64,000 bases of DNA from Porphyromonas vaginalis (lineage in GTDB: Bacteria; Bacteroidota; Bacteroidia; Bacteroidales; Porphyromonadaceae), in NCBI RefSeq assembly GCF_958301595.1, contig NZ_CATQJU010000001.1:62001-126000 (forward strand), written 5' to 3'. The translations under genes were made by a program, and so were the position numbers. Shown piece by piece: positions 1 through 8,985 of the stretch. Each line of letters opens with the position of its first letter. The stretch's first letter is position 1. The notes beneath the pieces are model-generated. The model saw only the letters and a list, made by a program, of their open reading frames with translations, had not been told where the DNA came from and searched no databases.

Positions 1-879
1 TCGTGGCACGAAGATCTGCTAGCGTGCATGCGCTTGATGCCGGATCTGCAGATTATCTACACCACCTCGATCGTACAATACGACTCGGCACTCCCCATCG
101 AGGAGCAGCTGCCAGGAGCTGTCTACCGACTAGACGGCTTCTCGCTCCGTGAGTTCATACAGCTCAAGACGGGGCTTAACCTCCCGCAGGTCACGCTCGA
201 GGAGATACTGAAGGATCACGAGACCATCTCTCGCGAGATCATGGGGATGGTCAATCCGCTCAACTACTTGGCGGACTACACGCACCACGGCTACTACCCC
301 TTCTTCCTCGAGGATCGCAACTACTCGGAGAATCTACTGAAGAATATCAACATGATGCTGGAGGTCGATGTGAGCTTCCTACGCAACCTCGACCAGCGTC
401 TCCTACCCAAGCTACGCAGGCTACTCTACGAGCTGGGGCGCACGGCACCTACCTCGCCCAATATCTCGCAACTCTCGCAGATGATCAGTGCCTCACGCGC
501 TACCATCTCCAACTATATGCACATCCTCTCCGACGCAGGTCTCGTCACGCAGCTATACCGTGTAGGCTCTGAGGCGACCACCCGTAAGCCGGCTATGTGC
601 TATCTGCAAAACACCAATATAGGCTACGCCCTCGTCCCCGAGCCAGTGACCAGTCCTGAGCTTTACTCCACCTTCTTCCTGACGCACCTACATCATGCAC
701 ACCAAGTCAATGCAGGGGGGCGGGCACAGGTACACTTCGTACTGGACGAGACTTATGAATTTCGCATTGATAAGGAGCTGGGCGGGCGCTATCGTCCCGA
801 CCGCTACTACGCAGTGCAAGGCATCCCCATGGGGCATGACAATGTCATCCCGCTATGGCTCTTCGGCTTTATCTACTAA
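1..879 (+). CDS. AAA-type ATPase with DUF4143-like C-terminus, 5' end missing
   Basis: The frame is open from base 1 (it begins S-W-H-E-D-L-L), so the gene starts outside the window and only about 292 C-terminal residues are present. The text resembles the COG1373 group of predicted ATPases: the end of an AAA module (IIYTTSIVQYD, then LPGAVYRLDGFSLREF) followed by a winged-helix stretch (SQLSQMISASRATISNYMHI) and a C-terminal nuclease-like DUF4143 region (VHFVLDETYEFRIDKE). In this family the N-terminal Walker A ATPase would lie upstream and cannot be checked. The physiological role of these proteins is not established. Assignment rests on the winged helix and overall layout; the exact family name is moderately sure. 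Confidence 0.7.
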   Translation, partial: SWHEDLLACMRLMPDLQIIYTTSIVQYDSALPIEEQLPGAVYRLDGFSLREFIQLKTGLNLPQVTLEEILKDHETISREIMGMVNPLNYLADYTHHGYYPFFLEDRNYSENLLKNINMMLEVDVSFLRNLDQRLLPKLRRLLYELGRTAPTSPNISQLSQMISASRATISNYMHILSDAGLVTQLYRVGSEATTRKPAMCYLQNTNIGYALVPEPVTSPELYSTFFLTHLHHAHQVNAGGRAQVHFVLDETYEFRIDKELGGRYRPDRYYAVQGIPMGHDNVIPLWLFGFIY

Positions 880-924
880 AGCAACATACTAACAACAACA
901 CACAAGGAATATCAATACATAGAA

Positions 925-3900
925 ATGGCTAATCCAACTAAAAAGACAATGACCTGTGACGGCAACCAAGCGGCCGCACATGTCGCCTACATGTTTAGCG
1001 AGGTAGCTGCTATCTACCCTATCACCCCCTCCTCCACGATGGCGGAGTATGTCGATGAGTGGGCAGCTGCAAAGCGTAAGAACATCTTCGGAGAGATCGT
1101 CGAGGTACAGGAGATGCAGAGCGAGGCTGGTGCTGCTGGCGCTATGCACGGTGCTCTACAGGCTGGTGCTCTCGGTGTCACCTTTACCGCTTCTCAGGGA
1201 CTACTCCTGATGCTTCCTAATATGTACAAAGTGGCTGGTGAGCTACTCCCAGGCGTCTACCACGTCGCTGCTCGTACGATTGCATCGCAAGCACTCTCTA
1301 TCTTCGGTGATCACCAGGACGTGATGAGTGCTCGTATGACGGGTCTCGCACAGCTCTGCACGGGCTCTGTACAGGAGGTCATGGACCTCGCTGCTGTAGC
1401 CCACCTCACAGCTATCAAGAGCCGCATACCTTTCATACACTTCTTCGATGGCTTCCGCACATCACACGAGATCCAGAAGATCGAGTACCTCTCTAACGAG
1501 GACCTCGAGCCACTCATCGACCAGAAGGCTCTGCGTCAGTTCCGTGAGCGTGCACTCAGTGCGCATGCTCCAGTAGTACGTGGTACTGCTCAGAACGGCG
1601 ACATCTTCTTCCAGGCTCGTGAGGCTTCCAACCCCTTCTACGATGCAGTCCCCGCTATCGTACAGGACTATATGGATCAGCTAGCTAAGATCACGGGACG
1701 TCACTACCACCTCTTCGACTACTACGGAGATCCCGAGGCTGAGCATGTTGTTATCGCTATGGGCTCTGCCACAGAGGCCATCCGCGAGTCTATCGACTAC
1801 CTACGCGCTCAGGGCAAGAAGGTAGGACTGGTAGCCGTACACCTCTATCGTCCATTTAGCGTAGAGCACTTCCTCGGTGCACTGCCTAAGAGCGTCAAGC
1901 GTATCGCTGTCCTCGACCGCACTAAGGAGCCAGGAGCTGCTGGCGATCCGCTTTACCTCGATGTCAAGAACGCTCTCTACACACAGCCCAATGCTCCGCT
2001 CGTCGTAGGCGGTCGCTACGGTCTATCGAGCAAGGACACGACACCCGCTCAGATCATCGCCGTCTTTGACAATCTAGCGATGAACGAGCCAAAGGATCAG
2101 TTTACCGTTGGCATCGTCGACGACGTCACCTTCAAGTCTCTACCACTAGGCAAGGAGGTCGAGCTCGAGAGCGATGCTTACGAGGCTAAGTTCTTCGGAC
2201 TAGGTGCTGATGGTACGGTCGGTGCTAACAAGAACTCCGTCAAGATCATTGGCGACAACACCAACAAGTACTGCCAGGCTTACTTCGCATACGACTCTAA
2301 GAAGAGCGGTGGCTTTACCGCCTCTCACCTACGCTTTGGCGATCAGCCCATCCGTAGTACCTATCTAGTCGTACGCCCCAACTTCGTCGCTTGCCACGTA
2401 CCTGCTTACCTACGCATGTACGACGTCCTCGCTGGTCTTCGCAAGGGTGGTACGTTCCTCCTAAACTCTGTCTGGGATCTAGACAGCATCGAGGAGCACC
2501 TACCTAACCACATCAAGCGTTACCTCGCTGAGAATGAGATCTCCTTCTACATGATCAATGCTACCGAGATTGCTCAGCGCATTGGTCTAGGCAACCGCAC
2601 GAACACGATCCTGCAGAGCGCCTTCTTCAAGATCTCTGGCGTCATCCCTTACGATCTAGCCGTAGAGCAGATGAAGAAGTTCATCGTCAAGTCTTACTCT
2701 CGCAAGGGTGAGGAGATTGTCAATAAGAACTTCGCAGCCGTCGACGAGGGAGCCAACGTCATCCAGGTTCCCGTCAAGGCTGAGTGGGCTAACCTACCCG
2801 ACGAGCCTGCTGTCAAGCATACTGGCGACACCGACTTCGTACAGAACGTAGTACGTGTCATCAACGCGCAGAAGGGTGATACACTCCCCGTCTCTGCCTT
2901 CGCAGGTCGCGAGGATGGTACCTGGGACTCTGGTACGGCTGACTCGGAGAAGCGTGGTGTCTCTGACCTCGTACCGGTATGGATCGAGGACAACTGTATC
3001 CAGTGCAACCAGTGCGCCTTCGTCTGTCCTCACGCTACGATCCGTCCATTCCTACTCAACGAGCAGGAGGCTCAGGGTACCGATGTAGCGCTACTTGATG
3101 CTACGGGCAAGGGCTTCAAGGAGGCTGGCCTCAAGTTCCGCATTCAGGTCAACTACCTCGACTGTCTCGGTTGCGCCAACTGCGTCAACACCTGTCCAGG
3201 CAATAAGCAGGGCAAGGCGCTCAAGATGGTGCACCTCAACGAGGTTCGCGACAAGCAGTGCGACTGGGACTACATGCGTCATCAGGTGACCAACAAGTCT
3301 TACATGGTCGACGTACAGTCCAACGTCAAGAACTCACAGTTTGCACAGCCACTCTTTGAGTACTCTGGAGCTTGCTCTGGTTGTGGTGAGACTCCTTATG
3401 TCAAGCTACTAACGCAGCTCTTCGGCACTCGCCAGGTAGTGGCAAACGCTACCGGATGCTCCTCTATCTACTCAGCTTCAGCCCCTTCTACTCCCTACAC
3501 GACCAATGACCGTGGCGAGGGTCCCGCATGGGCTAACTCTCTCTTTGAGGACAATGCTGAGTTTGGTATGGGTATGTACATCGCCTCTAGCTCGAACCGC
3601 AACCGCCTCGTACACCTCGTCAAGGAGGTTCTAGAGGAGGGTAAGGAGCCTATTAGCGATGAGCTACGCCAGCTACTCAGCGAGTGGGTCGAGCAGCGCT
3701 TCGATGGCGATGCTTCACAGCAGCTCAGCTACAAGATCCTACCTCTGCTCGATGCTGAGGCTAAGGGTCACATGCACTACATCTACAACCTGCGTCACTA
3801 CTTCGTCAAGCCCTCACAGTGGATCATCGGTGGTGACGGATGGGCATACGATATCGGCTTCGGAGGTCTCGACCACGTACTCGCTTCGGGCAAGAACGTC

Positions 3901-4554
3901 AACGTCCTCGTACTCGATACGGAGGTCTACTCTAATACGGGTGGACAATCCTCTAAGAGTACACCTCTGGGCGCTATCGCTAAGTTTGCCGCATCAGGTA
4001 AGCGTGTCCGCAAGAAGGATCTAGGTCTCATCGCAACCACCTACGGTTACGTCTATGTAGCTCAGATCGCTATGGGCGCCAACCCCGCTCAGACGCTCAA
4101 GGTACTCCGCGAGGCTGAGGCTTACGAGGGTCCATCACTCGTGATCGCTTACTCACCCTGTATCTCACACGGACTCAAGGGTGGTATGGGCAATGCACAG
4201 AACGAGCAGAAGCGCGCCGTAGAGTGTGGTTACTGGCACCTCTGGCATCACGACCCACGTCTTGAGCAGGAGGGCAAGAACCCCTTCGTACTCGACAGCA
4301 AGGAGCCAGACTTCTCAAAGTTCAAGGACTTCCTCAAGGGCGAGGTACGCTACGCTTCACTCTTCAAGATGTACCCAGAGATTGCTGAGGAGCTAGCCAA
4401 CGAGTCACTCCGCTCCGCTTACAAGCGCTACAGCACCTACGTACGTATCTCATCTACCGAGTGGGAAAACAACTACGGTCCTCTCGCTGACATCCTCGAT
4501 GCCAAGCCCGAGCCCACCACGCCTGAGGAGGTACATGCCGTAGACCTCACCTAG
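925..4554 (+). CDS. nifJ: Pyruvate:ferredoxin (flavodoxin) oxidoreductase
   Basis: A single-chain homodimeric PFOR of 1209 residues, the usual length. It oxidises pyruvate with CoA to acetyl-CoA and CO2 and passes the electrons to ferredoxin, a central step in anaerobic Bacteroidetes. Visible signs: the N-terminal pyrimidine-binding domain I (YPITPSSTMAEY near residue 31); two ferredoxin-type clusters, CIQCNQCAFVCPH from residue 691 and CLGCANCVNTCPG from about 747; a third cluster region beginning ACSGCGETPYV near 816; and the thiamine diphosphate motif GDGWAYDIGFGGLDH near 970, followed by SNTGGQSSKSTP. The start ATG follows a 45-base leader. A strong terminator follows the stop. The last ~57 bases and the downstream DNA are repeated 3.6 kb further on. 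Confidence 0.97.
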   Translation: MANPTKKTMTCDGNQAAAHVAYMFSEVAAIYPITPSSTMAEYVDEWAAAKRKNIFGEIVEVQEMQSEAGAAGAMHGALQAGALGVTFTASQGLLLMLPNMYKVAGELLPGVYHVAARTIASQALSIFGDHQDVMSARMTGLAQLCTGSVQEVMDLAAVAHLTAIKSRIPFIHFFDGFRTSHEIQKIEYLSNEDLEPLIDQKALRQFRERALSAHAPVVRGTAQNGDIFFQAREASNPFYDAVPAIVQDYMDQLAKITGRHYHLFDYYGDPEAEHVVIAMGSATEAIRESIDYLRAQGKKVGLVAVHLYRPFSVEHFLGALPKSVKRIAVLDRTKEPGAAGDPLYLDVKNALYTQPNAPLVVGGRYGLSSKDTTPAQIIAVFDNLAMNEPKDQFTVGIVDDVTFKSLPLGKEVELESDAYEAKFFGLGADGTVGANKNSVKIIGDNTNKYCQAYFAYDSKKSGGFTASHLRFGDQPIRSTYLVVRPNFVACHVPAYLRMYDVLAGLRKGGTFLLNSVWDLDSIEEHLPNHIKRYLAENEISFYMINATEIAQRIGLGNRTNTILQSAFFKISGVIPYDLAVEQMKKFIVKSYSRKGEEIVNKNFAAVDEGANVIQVPVKAEWANLPDEPAVKHTGDTDFVQNVVRVINAQKGDTLPVSAFAGREDGTWDSGTADSEKRGVSDLVPVWIEDNCIQCNQCAFVCPHATIRPFLLNEQEAQGTDVALLDATGKGFKEAGLKFRIQVNYLDCLGCANCVNTCPGNKQGKALKMVHLNEVRDKQCDWDYMRHQVTNKSYMVDVQSNVKNSQFAQPLFEYSGACSGCGETPYVKLLTQLFGTRQVVANATGCSSIYSASAPSTPYTTNDRGEGPAWANSLFEDNAEFGMGMYIASSSNRNRLVHLVKEVLEEGKEPISDELRQLLSEWVEQRFDGDASQQLSYKILPLLDAEAKGHMHYIYNLRHYFVKPSQWIIGGDGWAYDIGFGGLDHVLASGKNVNVLVLDTEVYSNTGGQSSKSTPLGAIAKFAASGKRVRKKDLGLIATTYGYVYVAQIAMGANPAQTLKVLREAEAYEGPSLVIAYSPCISHGLKGGMGNAQNEQKRAVECGYWHLWHHDPRLEQEGKNPFVLDSKEPDFSKFKDFLKGEVRYASLFKMYPEIAEELANESLRSAYKRYSTYVRISSTEWENNYGPLADILDAKPEPTTPEEVHAVDLT

Positions 4555-4758
4555 TCAATCTGACTATCCCGAGCCTGCGGCGTAAGCTCAGCAGGCTCCC
4601 CAACATAGCAAAGCCGTGTAGCCATCCGAGCTACACGGCTTTTGTTGTGCTTACGCTCCGCATCTCTTCCACCCTCTTCCGCCCCCTCCCGCACAAACGG
4701 TTTGTAGCCAGCTCCCAAAGGCATGGGAGCAAATCGTTCCACCACGCATGGAATAAAA
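4498..4758 (+). repeat. nifJ 3' end plus terminator and downstream DNA, direct repeat copy 1
   Basis: The last codons of nifJ (from GATGCCAAGCCCGAGCCC), the terminator, and the ~115 bases after it (GTTGTGCTTACGCTCCGCAT to ACGCATGGAATAAAAAA) recur in the same order and orientation at 8096-8290 and 8867-8985. The copies are not identical: there are substitutions throughout, and the second copy has about 35 extra bases between stop and terminator. The two copies flank the AT-richer island, so one end of the island was probably brought in on a related nifJ-linked fragment. Confidence 0.9.
4611..4643 (+). terminator. nifJ terminator
   Basis: A 12-bp perfect stem, AAGCCGTGTAGC / GCTACACGGCTT, with a 7-base loop and a short T run, 56 bases after the nifJ stop. 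A copy with the same stem lies at 8250-8282. Confidence 0.85.
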
Positions 4759-4760
4759 AA

Positions 4761-5116
4761 TTATTGCTGTCCGATAAAAGTTTTTCAGAGAAAGAAAAGC
4801 TTCCTATTTCATCGGACAGCCGAGTTCCCAGCTTGTCAGATCTCTGATGATAGCAGAGAGTCCATCAAATATCTATTATAAAGGATTTCTCCCTAATATA
4901 GAGCTAATCAGACGGTGAAAAGGATGTCTATCTTTATCGGACAGCCGATTTACTCGCTGAAAGACATTTGCTTAGGAGGCGACACTGTTGAAAAACTAGT
5001 GATATTTGGAGTTCAAGAAGGTGTTTTACTCAAAAGGGGGCTTGGAAATCAAAAATAGAAAGCTCAACCGCTTCAATTCTACAGTTGAGCCCCCTCGAGA
5101 TGTCCTTTCTGACTTC
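4761..5116 (+). mobile_element. MITE-like element family 1, right end lost
   Basis: The left terminus TTATTGCTGTCCGATAAAAG and the ~350 bases after it match the complete element at 21439-21806 almost base for base, including an internal inverted copy of the terminus (CTATCTTTATCGGACAGC near 4929-4945). The match stops at CCTTTCTGACTT, where the complete copy has its right terminal repeat CTTTTATCGGACAGCA; here island DNA follows instead. It carries no transposase. The short open frame at 5006-5260 lies partly inside it and is probably not a gene. Confidence 0.8.
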
Positions 5117-5321
5117 GCAAATTCCACCGTAAGAAGTGATATTTTCGGTTTTAATTGCTACCTTTGTTATGTCGAATTTTTGCTTACTTGTTATGTTTGC
5201 AGCACCAAGATAGGTGAGATTTCTGACATATCCAAGTGTTTTGAGAACTTTGTTTCTTAGGCACTTGTAGTTCTCACAAGAATTTATGTTGCGGAATTAA
5301 GGGAATTAAACTATTATCGTT

Positions 5322-6614
5322 ATGTGGCCTTTTGATTATTTCAAAAAGAAGCGTGAAAAGGAAGAACAAGAACGCCGTCGCGCTGAAGAACAAGCTCGCC
5401 AGCAAAAGCTGGAGGAAGAGCGAATTGCACGTGAAAGAGAACGTAGGTTGGAAGAGAACCGTCGTAAAGAACTTGAACGTCAAGCCAAACTGAAAGCAGA
5501 ACGTGAGCAGAAAGAGTCTATACAGCCTTTCACATTCCGTTCCAATTGCCATCAGCGTTATGAAAATGACAATCCTGTAATGGGTTTACAGGAGTGTATT
5601 CGTACTGTCAGTTTGGTAAAGAATACTGATGGTTGCCCTGGTTACAAACTAGAACCAGGCGTTGGTTATATCGTAAAGATATACAATGATGACCTTGGTA
5701 AGCCGAATATGTCAGACAAACCAATGAAGGTCGTAACAAAATCGGCAGACATGGTAGAATTGCGAGGTTTTCCTATCGAGGCACGTTCTCCTTTTGGTTG
5801 GCAAGAAGTAGATTACAGCGACTATGGTTTTGTAGTTTATTATAAAAACGGACAGGTTGAAAAATGTGTTCTGCATATGTATGACAGAAACATTAGATTG
5901 GAGTATATGACAAAATCTGAATCCGCTTCAACAACTAAGACTAATTCGTCTATTGCAAATGCTTCAGAGTCTTATAAACTTACAGAAACTGAAACACTTG
6001 TTAAAGAAGCTTTGTCCAATCTTAGGGCAGGAAGGGATGGTGACGATACCTATCATCCTTTATTTAAGGCTTGGCGTTCCTTCCAACGTGACCCCGAACA
6101 ATTGCAAAGAATCCAAGATGAAGGCTCTTTCGGTATGGCTTTCATGATTTTTTTGTCGTTCGGAACAGTTTCTGATATAGATGACAAGCAGCAACTTGCA
6201 AGCATTGCATATCTTTTCCTTAGCAAGGCTATTGAAAAGAATAGTAATGATGTCAACCTCTATAAGAACCGCATATTGCTGATGATGTTGAATAACGAAG
6301 CATTTGGCTATACGGTTTCATCTGCAATTAACCCAGGTGGAGGTTTCGATATTTTCAGTATGAATCTACACCCATTCGAGTCAAGAGACGCTATGTATAA
6401 AATGGAATATGCGGATCTTATGAAGAGCCCTCAGCTTCTAAGTGTAGACATATTAAGCCAAAGATACTCAGATTTGAAGTACAAAATTGCCAATGGTTTC
6501 TTTGGTCAAAACCAAACAAGCCAAACAATTATAGAAAAGGGGCGCGAATTACATAAAAAGGTACTGGATTACATTAGCAAGAAAGTATTGACAGAAGAAG
6601 ATATTGATTTTTAG
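5322..6614 (+). CDS. Hypothetical protein with charged N-terminal coiled coil
   Basis: A 430-residue protein I do not recognise. After MWPFDYFKKKR, residues 8-66 are almost entirely E, K, R, Q and A with heptad spacing, predicting a long coiled coil. A compact middle part (about 68-200: YKLEPGVGYIVKIYNDD, FGWQEVDYSDYGFVVYY) is followed by a helical C-terminal half (HPLFKAWRSFQRD). No signal peptide or membrane segment is seen. The base composition is clearly more AT-rich than nifJ, with many AAA/GAA and TTT codons, indicating foreign origin. A TACCTTTG box at 5159-5166 could be its promoter. It is the only apparently intact gene of the island and is followed four bases later by the truncated DUF1848 frame. 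Confidence 0.7.
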   Translation: MWPFDYFKKKREKEEQERRRAEEQARQQKLEEERIARERERRLEENRRKELERQAKLKAEREQKESIQPFTFRSNCHQRYENDNPVMGLQECIRTVSLVKNTDGCPGYKLEPGVGYIVKIYNDDLGKPNMSDKPMKVVTKSADMVELRGFPIEARSPFGWQEVDYSDYGFVVYYKNGQVEKCVLHMYDRNIRLEYMTKSESASTTKTNSSIANASESYKLTETETLVKEALSNLRAGRDGDDTYHPLFKAWRSFQRDPEQLQRIQDEGSFGMAFMIFLSFGTVSDIDDKQQLASIAYLFLSKAIEKNSNDVNLYKNRILLMMLNNEAFGYTVSSAINPGGGFDIFSMNLHPFESRDAMYKMEYADLMKSPQLLSVDILSQRYSDLKYKIANGFFGQNQTSQTIIEKGRELHKKVLDYISKKVLTEEDIDF

Positions 6615-6618
6615 TAAT

Positions 6619-6798
6619 ATGGCATCTTGGGAACATACAGACATAATCGTTGATGGGCAGCCTGTGAAAGCGCAGGCTCCCATCATCGTTTCGGCAAGTA
6701 GAAGTACGGATATTCCTGCATTCTATGCCGATTGTTTTTTTGACCGCTTAAAGAAAGGTTACTCAGCTGAAATAATGAGAACAAAAGTAATACCCTGA
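6619..6798 (+). pseudogene. DUF1848 family protein, N-terminal fragment
   Basis: From ATG at 6619 the frame reads MASWEHTDIIVDGQ, then IIVSASRSTDIPAFYADCFF and DRLKKGYS, which is the conserved start of DUF1848 proteins (often annotated as radical-SAM-like). Family members run for about 300 residues; here the match ends after KGYS and is followed by ten unrelated residues and a stop. The break falls just before the decarboxylase-like frame, which itself lacks its first codons, so one deletion or recombination event probably removed the end of this gene and the beginning of the next. Confidence 0.7.
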
Positions 6799-7588
6799 TG
6801 CTTCTGCTCACGGCAGTCATCGCAAACGGACAGACAAAGATGGAAAGGAAAGAAATCAAGCAGACCGCAGGACGTACCGCCCTCGGAGAGTTCGCACCAG
6901 AATTTGCCCATCTCAACGATGACATTCTTTTCGGTGAAGTGTGGAACCGTCAGGAAGAGATGAGCCTGCATGACCGCTCGCTTACCACAATTCTCTCACT
7001 CGTGGCGCAAGGCATCACCGACTCATCGCTCAAATATCACCTGAATACGGCCAAAGCCAATGGCGTGACCCGACAGGAATTTTCGGAGATGATCACTCAC
7101 GCCGCTTTCTATGTAGGCTGGCCTAAGGCATGGGCGGTGTTCAACATGGCCAAGGAGGTGTGGACTTCAGACATACAGACCAAAGAAGAATTTCAGGCAA
7201 GCACACCCTATCCCATTGGCGAGCCTAACACGGGCTATGCCAAATACTTCATAGGGCTGAGTTATCTCGCTCCGATGGAGGCTGACAAGGGGGCGTGGTA
7301 AATGTAACGTTTGAACCCCGTTGCCGCAACCACTGGCACATTCATCACAAAGCCGTTCAGGTGCTCATCTGCGTTGCCGGCCGTGGCTGGTACCAAGAGT
7401 GGGGCAAGACACCTGTAGAGCTTTGCCCCGGTGTTGTCATTGCCATCCCTGCCGAAACCAAACACTGGCACGGAGCCGCCAGAGACAGTTGGATGCAGCA
7501 CCTGACTTACAATACTCACGTTGAGGATAGCTCATCGAACGAATGGTTGGAACCTGTCACTGATGACATCTACGACAAACTCAAATAA
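6798..7588 (+). pseudogene. Carboxymuconolactone decarboxylase-cupin protein, split by a frameshift
   Basis: Two adjacent frames make one recognisable protein. The first (6798-7301) is a carboxymuconolactone decarboxylase/AhpD-like domain (ALGEFAPEFAHLNDDILFGE, ITHAAFYVGWPKAWAVFNMA). The second (from 7295, nominal GTG start) is a small cupin (HWHIHHKAVQVLICVAGRGW, IPAETKHWHGAARDSW). In Bacteroidetes relatives I know these domains as one chain reading KGAWVNVTFEP; here GCGTGGTAAATG gives KGAW-stop, and adding one G after GTGG restores the fusion. The cupin metal motif also looks shortened (HIHHKAVQ). The N-terminal signal peptide starts abruptly at MLLLTAV. I read this as a decaying gene; a sequencing error at the G run cannot be excluded. 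Confidence 0.7.
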
Positions 7589-7797
7589 GGCATTGCTTTC
7601 CTTATAGAAAGTTTATTTCGCGAGTTATTAGCCTACAATCATGCATTTTGAACTAACTAATGTAGAATGTAGTCAAGAAGTAGTGATTTCTATCCGCTGC
7701 CTCTGACTACATCCTAATTCTTTCTCTTTCACCGTATTACCCCTTGTTGAAGTAATGTAGTAGGATAATATCGGTGAAAGAAAAAGATAGGAATAAA

Positions 7798-8094
7798 TCA
7801 ATGGTGTGTACCTCCAAACAGGAATATCGGTGTTATAGAAGTTGCGGGTTGCTGTACCTTATGGCAGACATACTTTCTGAACAAGTGAGCTTCCATGCTG
7901 TCCAGCAGAAAGGCGAGGGCGATGATTGCCGAGAGAGGATAAAGCGGTGCATAACCTGTCAATTCATTATCTCTGACCATTGCCTTCTCACCTGCACACA
8001 TTTCATCAAGGTGCAGGTTGGAAGATTTCTGTATCACTTGTAGCGTGCCGAACGGATGTCTTGCACAGTGCCAAGTCAACGGAGTACGGATGCC
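7798..8094 (-). pseudogene. Fragment of unknown protein at island edge
   Basis: The minus-strand frame reads PLTWHCARHPFGTLQVIQ, then NELTGYAPLYPLSAIIALAF and LLDSMEAHLFRKYV. It has protein-like composition but no start of its own: upstream it runs into the antisense of the nifJ 3' repeat. I do not recognise the family. It is probably the C-terminal remnant of a gene cut by the island boundary. The overlapping plus-strand frame at 7774-8043 looks less protein-like. Between 7589 and 7797 I see only an inverted pair TTTCACCG...CGGTGAAA. Confidence 0.3.
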
Positions 8095-8095
8095 A

Positions 8096-8290
8096 CATGC
8101 CAACCCCGAGCCCGAGCCCACTACGCCTGAGGAGGTACATGCCGTAGACCTCACCTAGTCTGTCTGACTATCCCGAGCCTGCGGCGTAAGCCCAGCAGGC
8201 TCCATCCTTACGGAGGCTCACTCTACTAACGAGCCTCTCCAACATAGCAAAGCCGTGTAGCCATCCGAGCTACACGGCTTTTGTTGAGCT
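8096..8290 (+). repeat. nifJ 3' end direct repeat copy 2, part 1
   Basis: This matches the nifJ C-terminal codons from GATGCCAAGCCC through the stop and terminator, with scattered substitutions, a 6-base CCCGAG duplication at the start, and ~35 extra bases (8203-8238) that make another small hairpin (GGAGGCTC/GAGCCTC). It encodes no complete gene. It continues at 8867 after a MITE-type insertion. Confidence 0.9.
8250..8282 (+). terminator. Copy of the nifJ terminator
   Basis: The same 12-bp stem AAGCCGTGTAGC / GCTACACGGCTT with loop CATCCGA and TTTT tail as at 4611, inside the duplicated segment. Confidence 0.7.
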
Positions 8291-8291
8291 T

Positions 8292-8865
8292 TATTGCTGT
8301 CCGATAAAAGTCCGACCTCCCACGAGGGGAGGTCGTTATGCGGGGTGTACCCATCGGCGCCCCCAGTCGTTCGGGCTACGCCCTCCGACTGGGGTCTAGG
8401 ATCCGTCCGACCGCGCTGCGGTCGTTCCTCCCTAAGCCTGAGAGCGAAACGTCATTGTCATCTGTTGTGACCTCCACAGGAGGTGATACGAAGGATCCAT
8501 ATTGCGGATACACATCGTTTGTGACCTCCGCAGGAGGTCAGACGAATCATAGCCCCCAGTCGGAGGGCGTAGCCCGAACGACTGGGGGAACAAGACGTCG
8601 CCCATTGATCGACCCCTTGTGGGTCGGACTAGGAACAGCAAACACATTTGACTCGATCGAGGGGTCAATAAACTGGCGCATTGCTGTCCGATAAAGATAG
8701 ACATCCTTTTCACCGTCTGATTAGCTCTATATTAGGGAGAAATCCTTTATAACAGACATTTGATGGACTCTCTGCTATCATCAGAAATCTGACAAGCAGG
8801 GAACTCGGCGATCCGATGAAATAGGAAGCTTTTCTTTCGCCGAAAAACTTTTATCGGACAGCAAT
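8292..8865 (+). mobile_element. Composite MITE-like element family 1 with hairpin-rich cargo
   Basis: Bounded by ATTGCTGTCCGATAAAAG at the left and the inverted CTTTTATCGGACAGCAAT at the right. The right part, 8680-8865, is a ~186-bp reverse-oriented copy of the unit seen at 4761 and 21439. The left part, 8310-8670, is a separate hairpin-rich stretch. The flanks GTTGAGCTT (8283-8291) and GTTGTGCTT (8867-8875) look like a target duplication with one change, and removing the element rebuilds the sequence found after the first nifJ copy. No transposase frame is present. Confidence 0.75.
8360..8588 (+). repeat. 35-bp perfect inverted repeat pair with clustered hairpins
   Basis: The 35 bases at 8360-8394 (CCCCCAGTCG...CGACTGGGG) are repeated as an exact reverse complement at 8554-8588, and each arm is itself palindromic at its ends. 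Around and between them are small hairpins: GACCTCC/GGAGGTC at 8314-8334, and similar GACCTCC-CNC-GGAGGT hairpins near 8468 and 8523. As RNA this would fold into a branched structure. Confidence 0.8.
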
Positions 8866-8866
8866 A

Positions 8867-8985
8867 GTTGTGCTTACGCTCCGCATCTCTTCCACCCTCT
8901 TCCACCCCCTCCCGCACAAACGGCTTGTCGCCAGCTCCCAAAGGCATGGAAGCAAATCGTCCCTCCACGCATGGGATAAAAAAAT
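8867..8985 (+). repeat. nifJ-downstream direct repeat copy 2, part 2
   Basis: GTTGTGCTTACGCTCCGCAT through CACGCATGGGATAAAAAAAT matches 4645-4758 and continues part 1 at 8290 across the MITE insertion. Here the sequence runs on into the short-palindrome array, whereas at 4758 it runs into a MITE. Confidence 0.85.

Noticed and set aside
2694-3289. Several antisense and alternative-frame open frames within nifJ
   Set aside because: Shadows caused by the codon bias of nifJ; no independent start context or family resemblance.
5006-5260. 84-codon open frame downstream of nifJ
   Set aside because: Its first half lies in the truncated MITE and matches the non-coding complete copy at 21660-21795; composition is not protein-like.
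4761-8290. Prophage or conjugative element remnant
   Set aside because: No integrase, mobilisation, capsid or portal genes and no tRNA attachment site are visible in the island.
8338-8713. Open frames of 93-118 codons on both strands
   Set aside because: They cross the hairpin-rich cargo and inverted repeats of the composite MITE and run to similar length in both directions because of the symmetry.
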